A DNA stretch of 36,262 nucleotides from Eubacteriales bacterium (GTDB taxonomy: Bacteria > Bacillota > Clostridia > Lachnospirales > Lachnospiraceae). Position 1 is the first letter of the stretch; every line of letters begins with the position of its first letter. The stretch is from positions 1-36,262 of the forward strand of contig JAUNOP010000031.1 in the NCBI GenBank assembly GCA_030537135.1, written 5' to 3'. The notes under the pieces are model-generated. The model had not been told where the DNA came from. It did not search any database and was given only the letters and a program-made list of their open reading frames with translations. Below, in pieces: positions 7,600-15,095 of this stretch. A program made the translations under genes and the position numbers.

Positions 7600-7670
7600 A
7601 AAGAAAGTCTGTGATTGGCTTTCTTTGTATACCAAGCATTGGGAGCCGGCAAATCCTTGTCCGCTCCCAA
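7600..7670 (-). promoter_or_regulatory. rpsB-tsf intercistronic hairpins (possible attenuator)
   Basis: Read on the minus strand, the first hairpin (7639-7670) has a 7-bp outer stem TTGGGAG/CTCCCAA, inner CGG/CCG and CAA/TTG helices and a GGAT loop. The second (7600-7626) has an 8-bp stem AAAGAAAG/CTTTCTTT followed by TTAT, a weak terminator shape. An 11-bp direct repeat CAAAAGTCTTC (7673-7683 and 7692-7702) lies just downstream of rpsB. This arrangement could set the ratio of S2 to EF-Ts. Confidence 0.45.
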
Positions 7671-7716
7671 GCCAAAAGTCTTCTATCGATTCAAAAGTCT
7701 TCCAAGGGGCCATCTA

Positions 7717-8469
7717 TTAAGCCTCTGCATCTTCCTCTGCTGCAAATTCACCAGACTCTGCGGAGATTTCTCCGTCAACATCTGCTGTTCCCTGATTTGC
7801 CTCGATAACAGCATCTGCCATCTTAGAAACAATCAGTTTTACGGCACGGATAGCGTCGTCGTTTCCAGGGATAACATAATCCAGTTCCTCTGGGTCACAG
7901 TTGGTATCGCAGATACCGATCAGCGGAATTCCCAGTGCATGTGCTTCCTGCACACAGATTCTCTCCTTCTTCGGGTCAACGATGAAGATAGCATCCGGAA
8001 CTCTCTTCATTTCCTTGATACCGCCAAGGTTCTTCTGCAGCTTGGACATTTCTTTTCTTAACTCGATAACTTCTTTCTTAGGCAGAACATCAAAAGTTCT
8101 GTCAGCTTCCATAGCTTCGATTTCCTTCAGTCTTCCGATACGGCTCTGGATAGTCTTGAAGTTGGTCAGCATACCACCCAGCCATCTTTCGTTTACGTAG
8201 AACATTCCGCAGCGTTCTGCCTCGGTCTTGATAGCATCCTGTGCCTGCTTCTTGGTTCCTACGAATAAGATGCTTCCGCCGTTTGCAACGATATCAGCGA
8301 TTGCATTGTATGCATCGTCTACCATTCCCACAGACTGCTGCAGGTCAATAATATAGATACCATTTCTCTCGGTGTAGATGTATGGAGCCATCTTAGGGTT
8401 CCATCTTCTGGTCTGATGTCCGAAGTGAACACCTGCCTCTAAAAGCTGTTTCATTGAAATAACGCTCAT
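7717..8469 (-). CDS. rpsB: 30S ribosomal protein S2
   Basis: Small-subunit protein S2, needed for S1/mRNA docking and late 30S assembly. The N-terminus [20 protein letters not shown] and the block [18 protein letters not shown] are diagnostic. Near residues 180-200, [20 protein letters not shown] is the conserved S2 signature. The 250-residue length is normal, with an acidic C-terminal tail ending EEDAEA. ATG 8469 is chosen because AAAGGAG sits about 9 nt upstream and family homology begins there; the frame could extend upstream to 8577 but without homology. It is the first gene of the rpsB-tsf operon, driven by a consensus promoter at 8587-8615. Confidence 0.98.
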   Translation of the reverse strand: MSVISMKQLLEAGVHFGHQTRRWNPKMAPYIYTERNGIYIIDLQQSVGMVDDAYNAIADIVANGGSILFVGTKKQAQDAIKTEAERCGMFYVNERWLGGMLTNFKTIQSRIGRLKEIEAMEADRTFDVLPKKEVIELRKEMSKLQKNLGGIKEMKRVPDAIFIVDPKKERICVQEAHALGIPLIGICDTNCDPEELDYVIPGNDDAIRAVKLIVSKMADAVIEANQGTADVDGEISAESGEFAAEEDAEA

Positions 8470-8586
8470 GTTTCCATTCTCCTTTTGGTTAATTTCGTCC
8501 GCGCAAATCGCCTTCCTCAGGAACCTGCCGCTATGCAGGCACCATCCGTCAGAATCTCTGCGCGTGTTTATTTTCACAACGTCCAG

Positions 8587-8615
8587 ATTATACCATAAGA
8601 AAAACCCTCATGCAA
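8587..8615 (-). promoter_or_regulatory. rpsB-tsf promoter
   Basis: TTGCAT (8610-8615) and TATAAT (8587-8592) are separated by 17 nt on the minus strand. Transcription would start near 8580, leaving a leader of about 110 nt before rpsB that contains several small dyads (for example around 8521-8541). It might hold an S2-responsive element, but I cannot show that. Confidence 0.8.
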
Positions 8616-8625
8616 GAGGGTTTTT
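8600..8625 (-). terminator. Bidirectional intrinsic terminator of the TPM gene, overlapping the rpsB promoter
   Basis: A perfect 10-bp stem AAAAACCCTC/GAGGGTTTTT with a 6-nt loop, flanked by A and T runs on both sides, so it can work in either direction. It lies 9 nt beyond the TPM gene stop. The loop bases are exactly the rpsB -35 hexamer. Confidence 0.85.
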
Positions 8626-8633
8626 CAAAAAAA

Positions 8634-9452
8634 TTAATAGCTTCTGCTGCTTCCTGAGAAGCTCTCTCCTCCGCTTGTAAAGGAGCCTGAAGAACCTCCG
8701 CCCTTGTTTCCGTCATTCTTTTCCCGTTTTACTCGCCGTACCTCTGTGCGGATATAAATATCATCCTTTCTCAGAAGCTCAAGGCCTCCGTCTGACATAT
8801 AGGCTCTGGCTCCCTCCTGGGGACGGATGGATTTCATCTGATGCCTGCGCACGCCTCCCATAAGAAAAGCAAGCAGCACAGACGGTATCAGAGAAATAAG
8901 AAAGCTTCGCGCCAGCACAAACACGGTCGAGAGTCCCTGTACATCCATGGGACGGATAGCTTTTCCCTGCGCGTAGCGAACCATACTGCGCTCTACTGCC
9001 TGCTGGGAGGTCAGATAAGCAGAATAAAAGTCGTCATCCTTTAAATAAGGTTCCATTATATCCAGAAATTCTTCCTGAATATCAGTATCAAAAATCTCCT
9101 GCGCCTTACCTCTTGCAACCACTGCAAACTCCCGCTGAAAGGGAACATGAATCACACACAGGGCGTCCCGTCCAGATTCTCCTCCTCCATAATCATACCT
9201 CTGCATGAATTGCGCCGCATATTCGCGCACTTCCATGCCCTCTGTAGAATCTGCCACATAAACAACACTTTCAAAATCATAGGTTTCATAGATGTCATCC
9301 ATCAAGAGCTGAAGCTCCTGCGCCTCGTCCTGCGTCAGCACTCCGACCTCATCCACCAGACGCTCATATCTCTCCTGTGCTGTTACAGGGCAGGAGAAAA
9401 AAATACTCCCTGCCGCCAAAAACACGGGTAGATATTTATATAGCCTTTTCAT
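8634..9452 (-). CDS. TPM-domain (YgcG-type) membrane-anchored protein
   Basis: 272 residues. An N-terminal signal peptide (KYLPVFLAAGSIFFSCPVTA) is followed by a TPM domain at about residues 27-165, with the family opening ERLVDEVGVLTQDEAQEL and CVIHVPFQREFAVVARGKA. One membrane span lies at about 173-198. A basic cytoplasmic or juxtamembrane segment follows, then a Gly/Ser tail ending SGSSRSY. TPM domains occur in YgcG and in the photosystem II repair protein TLP18.3; their bacterial function is poorly defined. The gene begins 1 nt after the stop of the zinc-ribbon membrane protein, so the two are surely co-transcribed. They form an envelope module with the upstream SPFH protein. Confidence 0.85.
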   Translation of the reverse strand: MKRLYKYLPVFLAAGSIFFSCPVTAQERYERLVDEVGVLTQDEAQELQLLMDDIYETYDFESVVYVADSTEGMEVREYAAQFMQRYDYGGGESGRDALCVIHVPFQREFAVVARGKAQEIFDTDIQEEFLDIMEPYLKDDDFYSAYLTSQQAVERSMVRYAQGKAIRPMDVQGLSTVFVLARSFLISLIPSVLLAFLMGGVRRHQMKSIRPQEGARAYMSDGGLELLRKDDIYIRTEVRRVKREKNDGNKGGGSSGSFTSGGESFSGSSRSY

Positions 9453-9453
9453 A

Positions 9454-10545
9454 TCACAGCACCCCCAATATTGTAAGCATTGTCAGCAGAATCGTCAGAG
9501 GAATGGAAATGATTCCTGTCATCTTCAGCACGTATTTCCAGTACTTGCCATTATCACAGGGAAGATTTCCGCACATCTTCCCTGTCTGCCCGTTCATGAC
9601 AAAGGTGTATTTCTCATCCTTCCACCTGGTATTCAGAAACCACACCGGCATAAGGGCATATCTGACCCTTCCGGTCTTGTCTGCCTTCATATAGCTGCTG
9701 AGGGGAAGGAGCGTATCATAGCCAAAGGCCGTCTTCTCGATTTCTCTTCTGGTGCTGTCCTTCACTCTCTCATACACTCTGTCCGTGAGTTCATCTGGCT
9801 CCTGGTCATATTTATTTGCCACATATCCAGATAAATAGGAATGTACAAAGGGTTCTAACTCCTTATAGTGGAAGGGTTCAATGGATTCCATCAATACATC
9901 GTCAATCGCCTTTGAGCCGTCCACCGGAACCTGGGTAAAGCGCAGCTTTCCAGCTCGTCTGACCTTAAAATGGCTGATTTTGGTAACATCATAGTCACCC
10001 TCTGTATAATGCTGTGTGTGGGTGCCGTCAAACACAAAGTCACCAAATACCTCTGTATCAAAAAGCCAGAAAGGAACATACATACCTGTGATCTCTTCGA
10101 GATGATTCTCATTCGAAAATGCGCTTGGAAGAAATTTCTTTCCTTTATATAAATCCTTCAGAGCTTTCAGGGCCTGTTTTTTATCCACCTTAAACGGCAG
10201 TATGTAATCCGGCTTAAAAATTCCCTCGAATTTTTTTGGCAGAATCGTAGGGTTATCGCAATAAGGGCATCTCATGGCTCCTGTGTTCTCATCAGCAAGT
10301 ATCTCTGCGCCGCAGGAGGGACACTGCCACAAAGCCATGCCAGGACTGTCCTGCATCTGCCACTCCTGGGGATGAAAGCCTTCCCAGGTATCTGTTTTTT
10401 CTTTTTGTATTTCTTCCTTATAAAGCTGTTCCAGCTCCTCTACGGTATACGAGCTGTCGCAAAATTCGCAGACCATTCTCTGGGTCTTACTGTCAAATGT
10501 CAGCCCTGCCGAACAATTCGGGCACTTATAATTTACTGCAGCCAA
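9454..10545 (-). CDS. Zinc-ribbon membrane protein (TFIIB-type zinc-finger family)
   Basis: About 364 residues. An N-terminal zinc ribbon (CPNC...CEFC, about residues 8-27) is followed by a second (CPSC...CPYC, about residues 75-96). Next comes a soluble domain with the repeated family landmarks ILPFKVDKKQALKAL, ITGMYVPFWLFD and RYALMPVWFLN, and a single hydrophobic C-terminal helix (MTGIISIPLTILLTMLTILG) that anchors it. Such proteins are often annotated as TFIIB-type zinc ribbon or misannotated as PriA. I chose TTG 10545 because AGGAGG (10552-10557) lies 6 nt upstream; ATG 10551 directly abuts that site and ATG 10584 has only a poorly spaced AGGGG. It sits between the SPFH gene and the TPM gene. 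The function is unknown, but its location argues for an envelope role. Confidence 0.8.
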   Translation of the reverse strand: MAAVNYKCPNCSAGLTFDSKTQRMVCEFCDSSYTVEELEQLYKEEIQKEKTDTWEGFHPQEWQMQDSPGMALWQCPSCGAEILADENTGAMRCPYCDNPTILPKKFEGIFKPDYILPFKVDKKQALKALKDLYKGKKFLPSAFSNENHLEEITGMYVPFWLFDTEVFGDFVFDGTHTQHYTEGDYDVTKISHFKVRRAGKLRFTQVPVDGSKAIDDVLMESIEPFHYKELEPFVHSYLSGYVANKYDQEPDELTDRVYERVKDSTRREIEKTAFGYDTLLPLSSYMKADKTGRVRYALMPVWFLNTRWKDEKYTFVMNGQTGKMCGNLPCDNGKYWKYVLKMTGIISIPLTILLTMLTILGVL

Positions 10546-10584
10546 AATCATCCTCCTGTTTTCTTTTTGAACGTAGATAAGCAT

Positions 10585-10755
10585 TCCCCTGTTTCAAGTG
10601 CGCACAGTACTAAGCGGTGGGATTGGGATGCTTATATCCGTGGGAGGTCAAATCTCCCACGGACAAGCCGCGCAGAAATCTGCGTTCATGAACGTGTAGC
10701 AAAGCGGAATGCGAATGTCCGCTTTACAGATGAGGCGGAATCAAATTTTGCCTCA
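10585..10755. repeat. Compact structured element (five dyads) between the SPFH and zinc-ribbon genes
   Basis: Within about 120 bases lie: a 10-bp stem with 7-nt loop (10637-10663); a CGCAG/CTGCG hairpin (10671-10684); a 12-base palindrome CGTTCATGAACG (10683-10694); an 8-bp stem AAAGCGGA/TCCGCTTT (10701-10725); and a 6-bp stem TGAGGC/GCCTCA (10731-10755) that overlaps the SPFH stop codon. None has a convincing T-run. Such density suggests a non-coding RNA, a mobile palindromic element or an mRNA processing region. I saw no second copy in the window. Confidence 0.6.
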
Positions 10756-12021
10756 TTGGATTGAATTTCCGCACTCTGGACAGAATTTCGGAAGCTTGGA
10801 GGATTTCTCCGGCTCCCAGCCGCATCTGCTGCACTTGTATTTTCTGGAGGAAGGTCTGGGGCGTCCGCACTCCATGCAGAATTTCCCCTTATTCACAGCT
10901 CCGCAAGCACATGTCCATTCATCCTGCTGCTTTGGCTTTCCGCACTCTGCGCAGAATTTTCCTGTATTTACCGTACCGCAGGAGCATGTCCAGCTATCCT
11001 TTGCCTGTTCCCTCTTGTGTCCCATCTGAAACAGAGACTGTACGTCTGCGCCGCCTGCTCCCTGCGCCATGTTCATTCCCATAAACGCCATGGCAGGGCC
11101 TGCGGCTTTGTTGGCTGCCGCGGACTGCATGGCCTGAGACTGTGCGCCCACAAGCTGAGCAGCCGCCATGTTCGGATTTCTGAAAGCGGCGTTTCTCTGA
11201 AGCTCCTTGATGAGCTTCTCATCTTCTTCAGAGGCTTTCATGCTGTTGATTCCAAGAGATACAATTTCAATTCCCCGAAGCTCGCTCCATCTCTGGGAAA
11301 GCACATCATTGAGGGCATTGGCAAGCTCAATCGTATGTCCTGGAAGAGCGCTGTAGCGGATTCCCATTTCAGAGAGCTTTGCAAAGGCCGGCTGCAGAGC
11401 TGTCATAAGCTCGCTCTTAAGCTGACTGTCAAGCTCGCTCCTTTCATAGGAATATGTCACGTTTCCGCACACATTTGTATAGAACAGAATCGGATTGGTA
11501 ATCCGATAGCTGTACTCTCCAAAGCAGCGAATAGAAATGTCCACATCAAGACCAATATTGGCATCCACCACACGGAAGGGAACAGGACTTGGAGTGCCGT
11601 ATTTATTTCCCACCAGCTCCTTTGTATTGATAAAATAAACCCTCTGATCCTTTGGAGCTGTTCCGCCAAAGGTAAAACGCTTTCCAATGCTTGCAAACAC
11701 ATTGGCAACTCCCTCTCCCAGGTCTCCGCAGAAAAGAGACGGCTCTGTGGATGCGTCGTAAGTATATTCTCCTGGCTCTGCGCACACATCCACAACCTTG
11801 CCCTGCTCCACAATAATCATACACTGCCCTTCATTTACCGCAATAACAGAGCCGCTGGTAATAATGTTATCTGATCCCTTATTTGCAGAGCGTCCAGATG
11901 TTTTCTTTCTGCCCTTCATGGCCAGAACATCTGAGGGCATGGAATCACAGTATAAAAATTCCTTCCACTGGTCTGCAAAGCTTCCCCCTGCTGCTCCTAA
12001 AAATGCTTTTACTAATCCCAT
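10753..12021 (-). CDS. SPFH/band-7 (YdjI-like, virion core protein family) protein with C-terminal zinc ribbons
   Basis: 422 residues. The N-terminus MGLVKAFLGAAGGSFADQWK and the following EFLYCDS are typical of the YdjI/SPFH family, and the SPFH domain spans about residues 35-290. An Ala/Met/Gln-rich linker follows (AAQLVGAQSQAMQSAAANKA). The C-terminus carries two near-identical short zinc ribbons (WTCSCGTVNTGKFCAECG and WTCACGAVNKGKFCMECG) and a third, longer one (KCSRCG...FCPECG). In Bacillus, YdjI belongs to a phage-shock-like membrane stress system. ATG 12021 is chosen because AGAGG lies 9 nt upstream and homology begins there; the frame extends to 12069. It is the first gene of the SPFH / zinc-ribbon / TPM cluster. 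A weak TAAAAT -10 lies at 12090-12095 without a good -35. Confidence 0.87.
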   Translation of the reverse strand: MGLVKAFLGAAGGSFADQWKEFLYCDSMPSDVLAMKGRKKTSGRSANKGSDNIITSGSVIAVNEGQCMIIVEQGKVVDVCAEPGEYTYDASTEPSLFCGDLGEGVANVFASIGKRFTFGGTAPKDQRVYFINTKELVGNKYGTPSPVPFRVVDANIGLDVDISIRCFGEYSYRITNPILFYTNVCGNVTYSYERSELDSQLKSELMTALQPAFAKLSEMGIRYSALPGHTIELANALNDVLSQRWSELRGIEIVSLGINSMKASEEDEKLIKELQRNAAFRNPNMAAAQLVGAQSQAMQSAAANKAAGPAMAFMGMNMAQGAGGADVQSLFQMGHKREQAKDSWTCSCGTVNTGKFCAECGKPKQQDEWTCACGAVNKGKFCMECGRPRPSSRKYKCSRCGWEPEKSSKLPKFCPECGNSIQ

Positions 12022-12160
12022 AAATATTTGCCTCTCTTCCTTTTCAGGCATTGATTGCCCCTTATTCATTACTATTTGCTTATGTTCCTATTTTACCTCA
12101 CCCTGGAGAATTTTTCATCTGACATTTGTCATAATATTACGGTTCACTGCGTTCACAGCA

Positions 12161-12904
12161 TCACGCTTTGCCATCCGTGAACAGCAGAGTCATAGCTTCC
12201 TCTCTGGAGAGCTTCTGATATTGCCCCTTCTCAAGGCTCTCAGGAAGAGTCAGCCCTCCCATTGACAATCTCTTCAGATAGAGAACCCTCTTTCCGAGTG
12301 CTTCCATCATACGCTTGACCTGATGATATTTTCCCTCGCAGATGGTAATATGGATTTCTGACTGCCATCCATTCTCTGTCAGCGCGGCGCTTAGAATTTC
12401 AAGGCATGCTGGAAGCGTATTCTTCTTTTCGCCGATGTCCAGCCCTTCTCTCACAGAAAGAATATCCTCCTGTGTAACTCTCCCCTCCACCAGAGCATAG
12501 TAGGTCTTTTCCACATGCTTTCCCGGCGCTAGAAGTTCATGGGCAAGCGCTCCGTCATTAGTAATAAGAAGAAGGCCTTCTGTATCCTTGTCAAGCCTTC
12601 CCACAGGGAAAAGACCCTTTCTGGTTTTTGGGACATAATCCAGTACAGTCTTATGGAGCTTGTCTTCTGTGGCGCTGACACAGCCTGCCGGCTTGTGGAG
12701 CAGATAATAGACAAACTCCTCTGCGCGTCTGACCGGCTCGTCCTTATATGTTACCTCATCCGTGTCGGGTTCAATCTTCATTCCGGGGTCTTTTACTATT
12801 TTTCCATTCACCTTGACTCTGTTCCAATAAACGAATTTTTTTACCTCACTTCTGGTGCCGATTCCCGCATCTGCGAGAAACTTATCCAGTCTGACTGCTT
12901 TCAT
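12161..12904 (-). CDS. RsuA-family 16S rRNA pseudouridine synthase
   Basis: 247 residues. An N-terminal S4 RNA-binding domain (RLDKFLADAGIGTRSEVKKF, residues 5-24, then VKVNGKIV) precedes the catalytic domain, with the active-site motif GRLDKDTEGLLLITNDG containing the catalytic Asp. Near the C-terminus, GKYHQVKRMMEALGKRVLYL is the RsuA/RluB/E/F signature. RsuA makes pseudouridine at 16S position 516; the Bacillus relative is YtzG. The length and missing C-terminal extension favour RsuA over RluB. ATG 12904 has GGAGG 5 nt upstream; the frame extends to 12955 without homology. It has its own promoter (12988-13016) and a hairpin just before the ribosome binding site. Confidence 0.92.
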   Translation of the reverse strand: MKAVRLDKFLADAGIGTRSEVKKFVYWNRVKVNGKIVKDPGMKIEPDTDEVTYKDEPVRRAEEFVYYLLHKPAGCVSATEDKLHKTVLDYVPKTRKGLFPVGRLDKDTEGLLLITNDGALAHELLAPGKHVEKTYYALVEGRVTQEDILSVREGLDIGEKKNTLPACLEILSAALTENGWQSEIHITICEGKYHQVKRMMEALGKRVLYLKRLSMGGLTLPESLEKGQYQKLSREEAMTLLFTDGKA

Positions 12905-12922
12905 CTTTCCCTCCAGGCTAAA

Positions 12923-12946
12923 ACTCTCACCTCTGCAGGTGAGAGT
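12923..12946 (-). promoter_or_regulatory. Hairpin in the leader of the pseudouridine synthase gene
   Basis: A 9-bp perfect stem ACTCTCACC/GGTGAGAGT with a 6-nt loop, followed on the minus strand by TTTTAGCC, ends about 9 nt before the GGAGG ribosome binding site. It could be a weak attenuator or a translational control hairpin. Confidence 0.5.
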
Positions 12947-12987
12947 CAATAGCAAATATATTTTATTGTAACTGTTGCATTTTGTTT

Positions 12988-13016
12988 ATTATAGCTTTGA
13001 AAGGCAAAATTGTAAA
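12988..13016 (-). promoter_or_regulatory. Promoter of the RsuA-family gene
   Basis: TTTACA (13011-13016) and TATAAT (12988-12993) with a 17-nt spacer on the minus strand, about 85 nt upstream of the start codon. No terminator is obvious after the upstream permease gene, so some read-through may also occur. Confidence 0.8.
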
Positions 13017-13070
13017 GCATTGTTTGGGGACTTGCAGTCATAAGCAGCTGAAGCTTTTCTTTACAGGCTT

Positions 13071-15095
13071 CTAAGGAAGCTCAGGGGAAGCCCACATGCT
13101 GACTTCCCTATCTTCTCCCTTCTGCTCCAGCTTCAGAACAGCCATATAGTCCTCATTGTAGGGAAGCCACGCGCACCATACGCCCTGAGACCAAAGACCC
13201 GGAAGCAGTTCTTCTATTTCCCCTTTGTCCTTGTACACAGTTTCTTCTGGGTTTTCTCTGCTCTCTGTCATATCCAAAAGCCTTATCTCCTTGATATCTT
13301 CTGCATCAAATTCAAGGGACATTCCTTCTTCCCTCATAAGAGCAAGCGTATTCTCAAACCCAGGGAAAATATAAAAGCTATCTGTAAAGCTTATCTCTCT
13401 TGTATCTGTCTCATAAATAAATTCCGGCTCTGTCTCCAGCTCATATTCATAATCAAAATGAATGCTTCCCAGAGGGCACTCCATATAGTCAGAAATCTCC
13501 GCCTGCTCTACATCCTTTCTCAATGCCTCATAAAATTCCAGTTTCTTATCATCCCCAAGGCTTGTCTCCTTATAAGGTTCATAGGGTATGTCAAGCCACA
13601 CATTCTCCAGGCATTCCTTCTTTTCTTCATAATCTGGCCATTTGTAAGCCAGATATTCAGGGTTCATGCAGATGGTATTCATAATATTTACAGCATCCTG
13701 CTCATCTATGAAATATTTGCGTTTTTTCTCCTTTCCTGATGTAAGCCGATAATTTACCAAGAGTACATCCTTGTCCTCTGTGTTCTCTGTTCCCTGCTTC
13801 TGTGCAATTGCTTCTAATACATCATACATTGGGCTTTCTGCTGAAAATGGCATATAATTTCCTGTCTCCCACCACCTGGCAGAGCCCTGATACCGGCTCG
13901 CCACCTGGGACAGAGATTCTGCATCTTCATAGCTCAGGGTCTGAAGATTTATGAACAGCTTATCCAGTTTTTTGCTTTTGGGATACCAGGTGTTATAGCC
14001 TGTCAGGTCAAAACGAAAAACTATCATAAACACTGCCGCAAGCATACAAATACAGGCAAAATGCCTTTTGTTTTTTATAGCGCTGCGGAAGTTCATGGAA
14101 TATAAAGTTTCCATCACCACATGGCCGAATATGGCTCCTACTGTCAGTCCAAATATCCACCAGACTGCCTTCTTTTCACTGCTGTCTGTGAAGGACTGAA
14201 TCACAAGCCCGATTCCAAGAGTCATTGGAACCTGAAGCATATATTTTATCAGGATTCCAAGCTTTGGAAATGCCATGGAGCGTCCTGCTGCCTCAGAGGG
14301 GCGTCTTTTGTAAAAAGAAAATGCTGCGCACCATATCAGGAACATAACCAGAATATACAGCAGCACTGGCTTCACATTTCCTCTTGCCAGCGCCTGCTCT
14401 GCGCAGTAAAGTCCTCCTCCCAGAGGAGTCGGCCACATAAGTGACCCTATGTAATATCTTTGATTATAAAAAGTATCAAAGAATTCCAACATATAGCCCA
14501 GTATAAGGCCAGACAGAGCCAGCCCGTATACATGAAACACCATCGTTCCAAGGGCAGCAAGAAGAGGAGTTCCGGTCAGAACCACAGCCAACACTGTGAC
14601 TCCATAGGACATAAGAAAAATTGCCAGCTGAAACATCCATATCCCCACTCCGTAACCCAGGATTTTGAGGCTAAACTCTCCCTGAAGCGCACAGGCGCAA
14701 ATACTAAGAAAGGTCACAGCTGCGCTTGGAATCAGATAATGCTTTAAATGTATGACCACTCTTTTTAGGAATAATTCCTCTCTTCTTGCCGGAAGACTGT
14801 GATAGAAATCTACCTTTCGCGAGGAATGTAGATAAAGAAAGGCATACAGGCCGCAGAGAATGCCTGCCGCCGCTGCTACAAAGCCTGAAAGTCTCATCAT
14901 ATCCCCGCGCCACAGTTCTTCACAGAGCTGATGTATCCTTGTCAGGCGATATTGTCTCTGATTCCAGTTTTCAAAGGAAATCATCACCATAACTGTCTGA
15001 AGCATAAACAAAGAGAAGCCAATCAGGGACGGAATCCATAATTGTCCCCTGATCTTCTCCTTTCTGTTCTTAAAAAAGAAAGTTTTTAATTTCAT
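13071..15095 (-). CDS. ABC transporter permease with large C-terminal soluble domain
   Basis: 674 residues. The N-terminal half has multiple hydrophobic spans (for example LWIPSLIGFSLFMLQTVMVM, the region after LSGFVAAAAGIL, IWMFQLAIFLMSYGVTVLAV, and VKPVLLYILVMFLIW), so it is an ABC-2-type permease. The last span is near residue 350 (FACICMLAAVFMIVF). After it come about 300 residues of acidic, soluble, probably extracytoplasmic sequence, which resembles what is annotated as DUF6449 in Lachnospiraceae permeases (from memory). GGAGG lies about 8 nt before ATG 15095. The start overlaps the ATPase gene by 26 nt, so the pair is translationally coupled. The substrate is unknown; the YtrA-type regulator suggests an antibiotic- or envelope-stress-responsive exporter. 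Confidence 0.85.
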   Translation of the reverse strand: MKLKTFFFKNRKEKIRGQLWIPSLIGFSLFMLQTVMVMISFENWNQRQYRLTRIHQLCEELWRGDMMRLSGFVAAAAGILCGLYAFLYLHSSRKVDFYHSLPARREELFLKRVVIHLKHYLIPSAAVTFLSICACALQGEFSLKILGYGVGIWMFQLAIFLMSYGVTVLAVVLTGTPLLAALGTMVFHVYGLALSGLILGYMLEFFDTFYNQRYYIGSLMWPTPLGGGLYCAEQALARGNVKPVLLYILVMFLIWCAAFSFYKRRPSEAAGRSMAFPKLGILIKYMLQVPMTLGIGLVIQSFTDSSEKKAVWWIFGLTVGAIFGHVVMETLYSMNFRSAIKNKRHFACICMLAAVFMIVFRFDLTGYNTWYPKSKKLDKLFINLQTLSYEDAESLSQVASRYQGSARWWETGNYMPFSAESPMYDVLEAIAQKQGTENTEDKDVLLVNYRLTSGKEKKRKYFIDEQDAVNIMNTICMNPEYLAYKWPDYEEKKECLENVWLDIPYEPYKETSLGDDKKLEFYEALRKDVEQAEISDYMECPLGSIHFDYEYELETEPEFIYETDTREISFTDSFYIFPGFENTLALMREEGMSLEFDAEDIKEIRLLDMTESRENPEETVYKDKGEIEELLPGLWSQGVWCAWLPYNEDYMAVLKLEQKGEDREVSMWASPELP

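Noticed and set aside
8470-8577. N-terminal extension of rpsB to ATG 8577
   Set aside because: Lacks homology and lies in the leader; ATG 8469 has the ribosome binding site and the family start.
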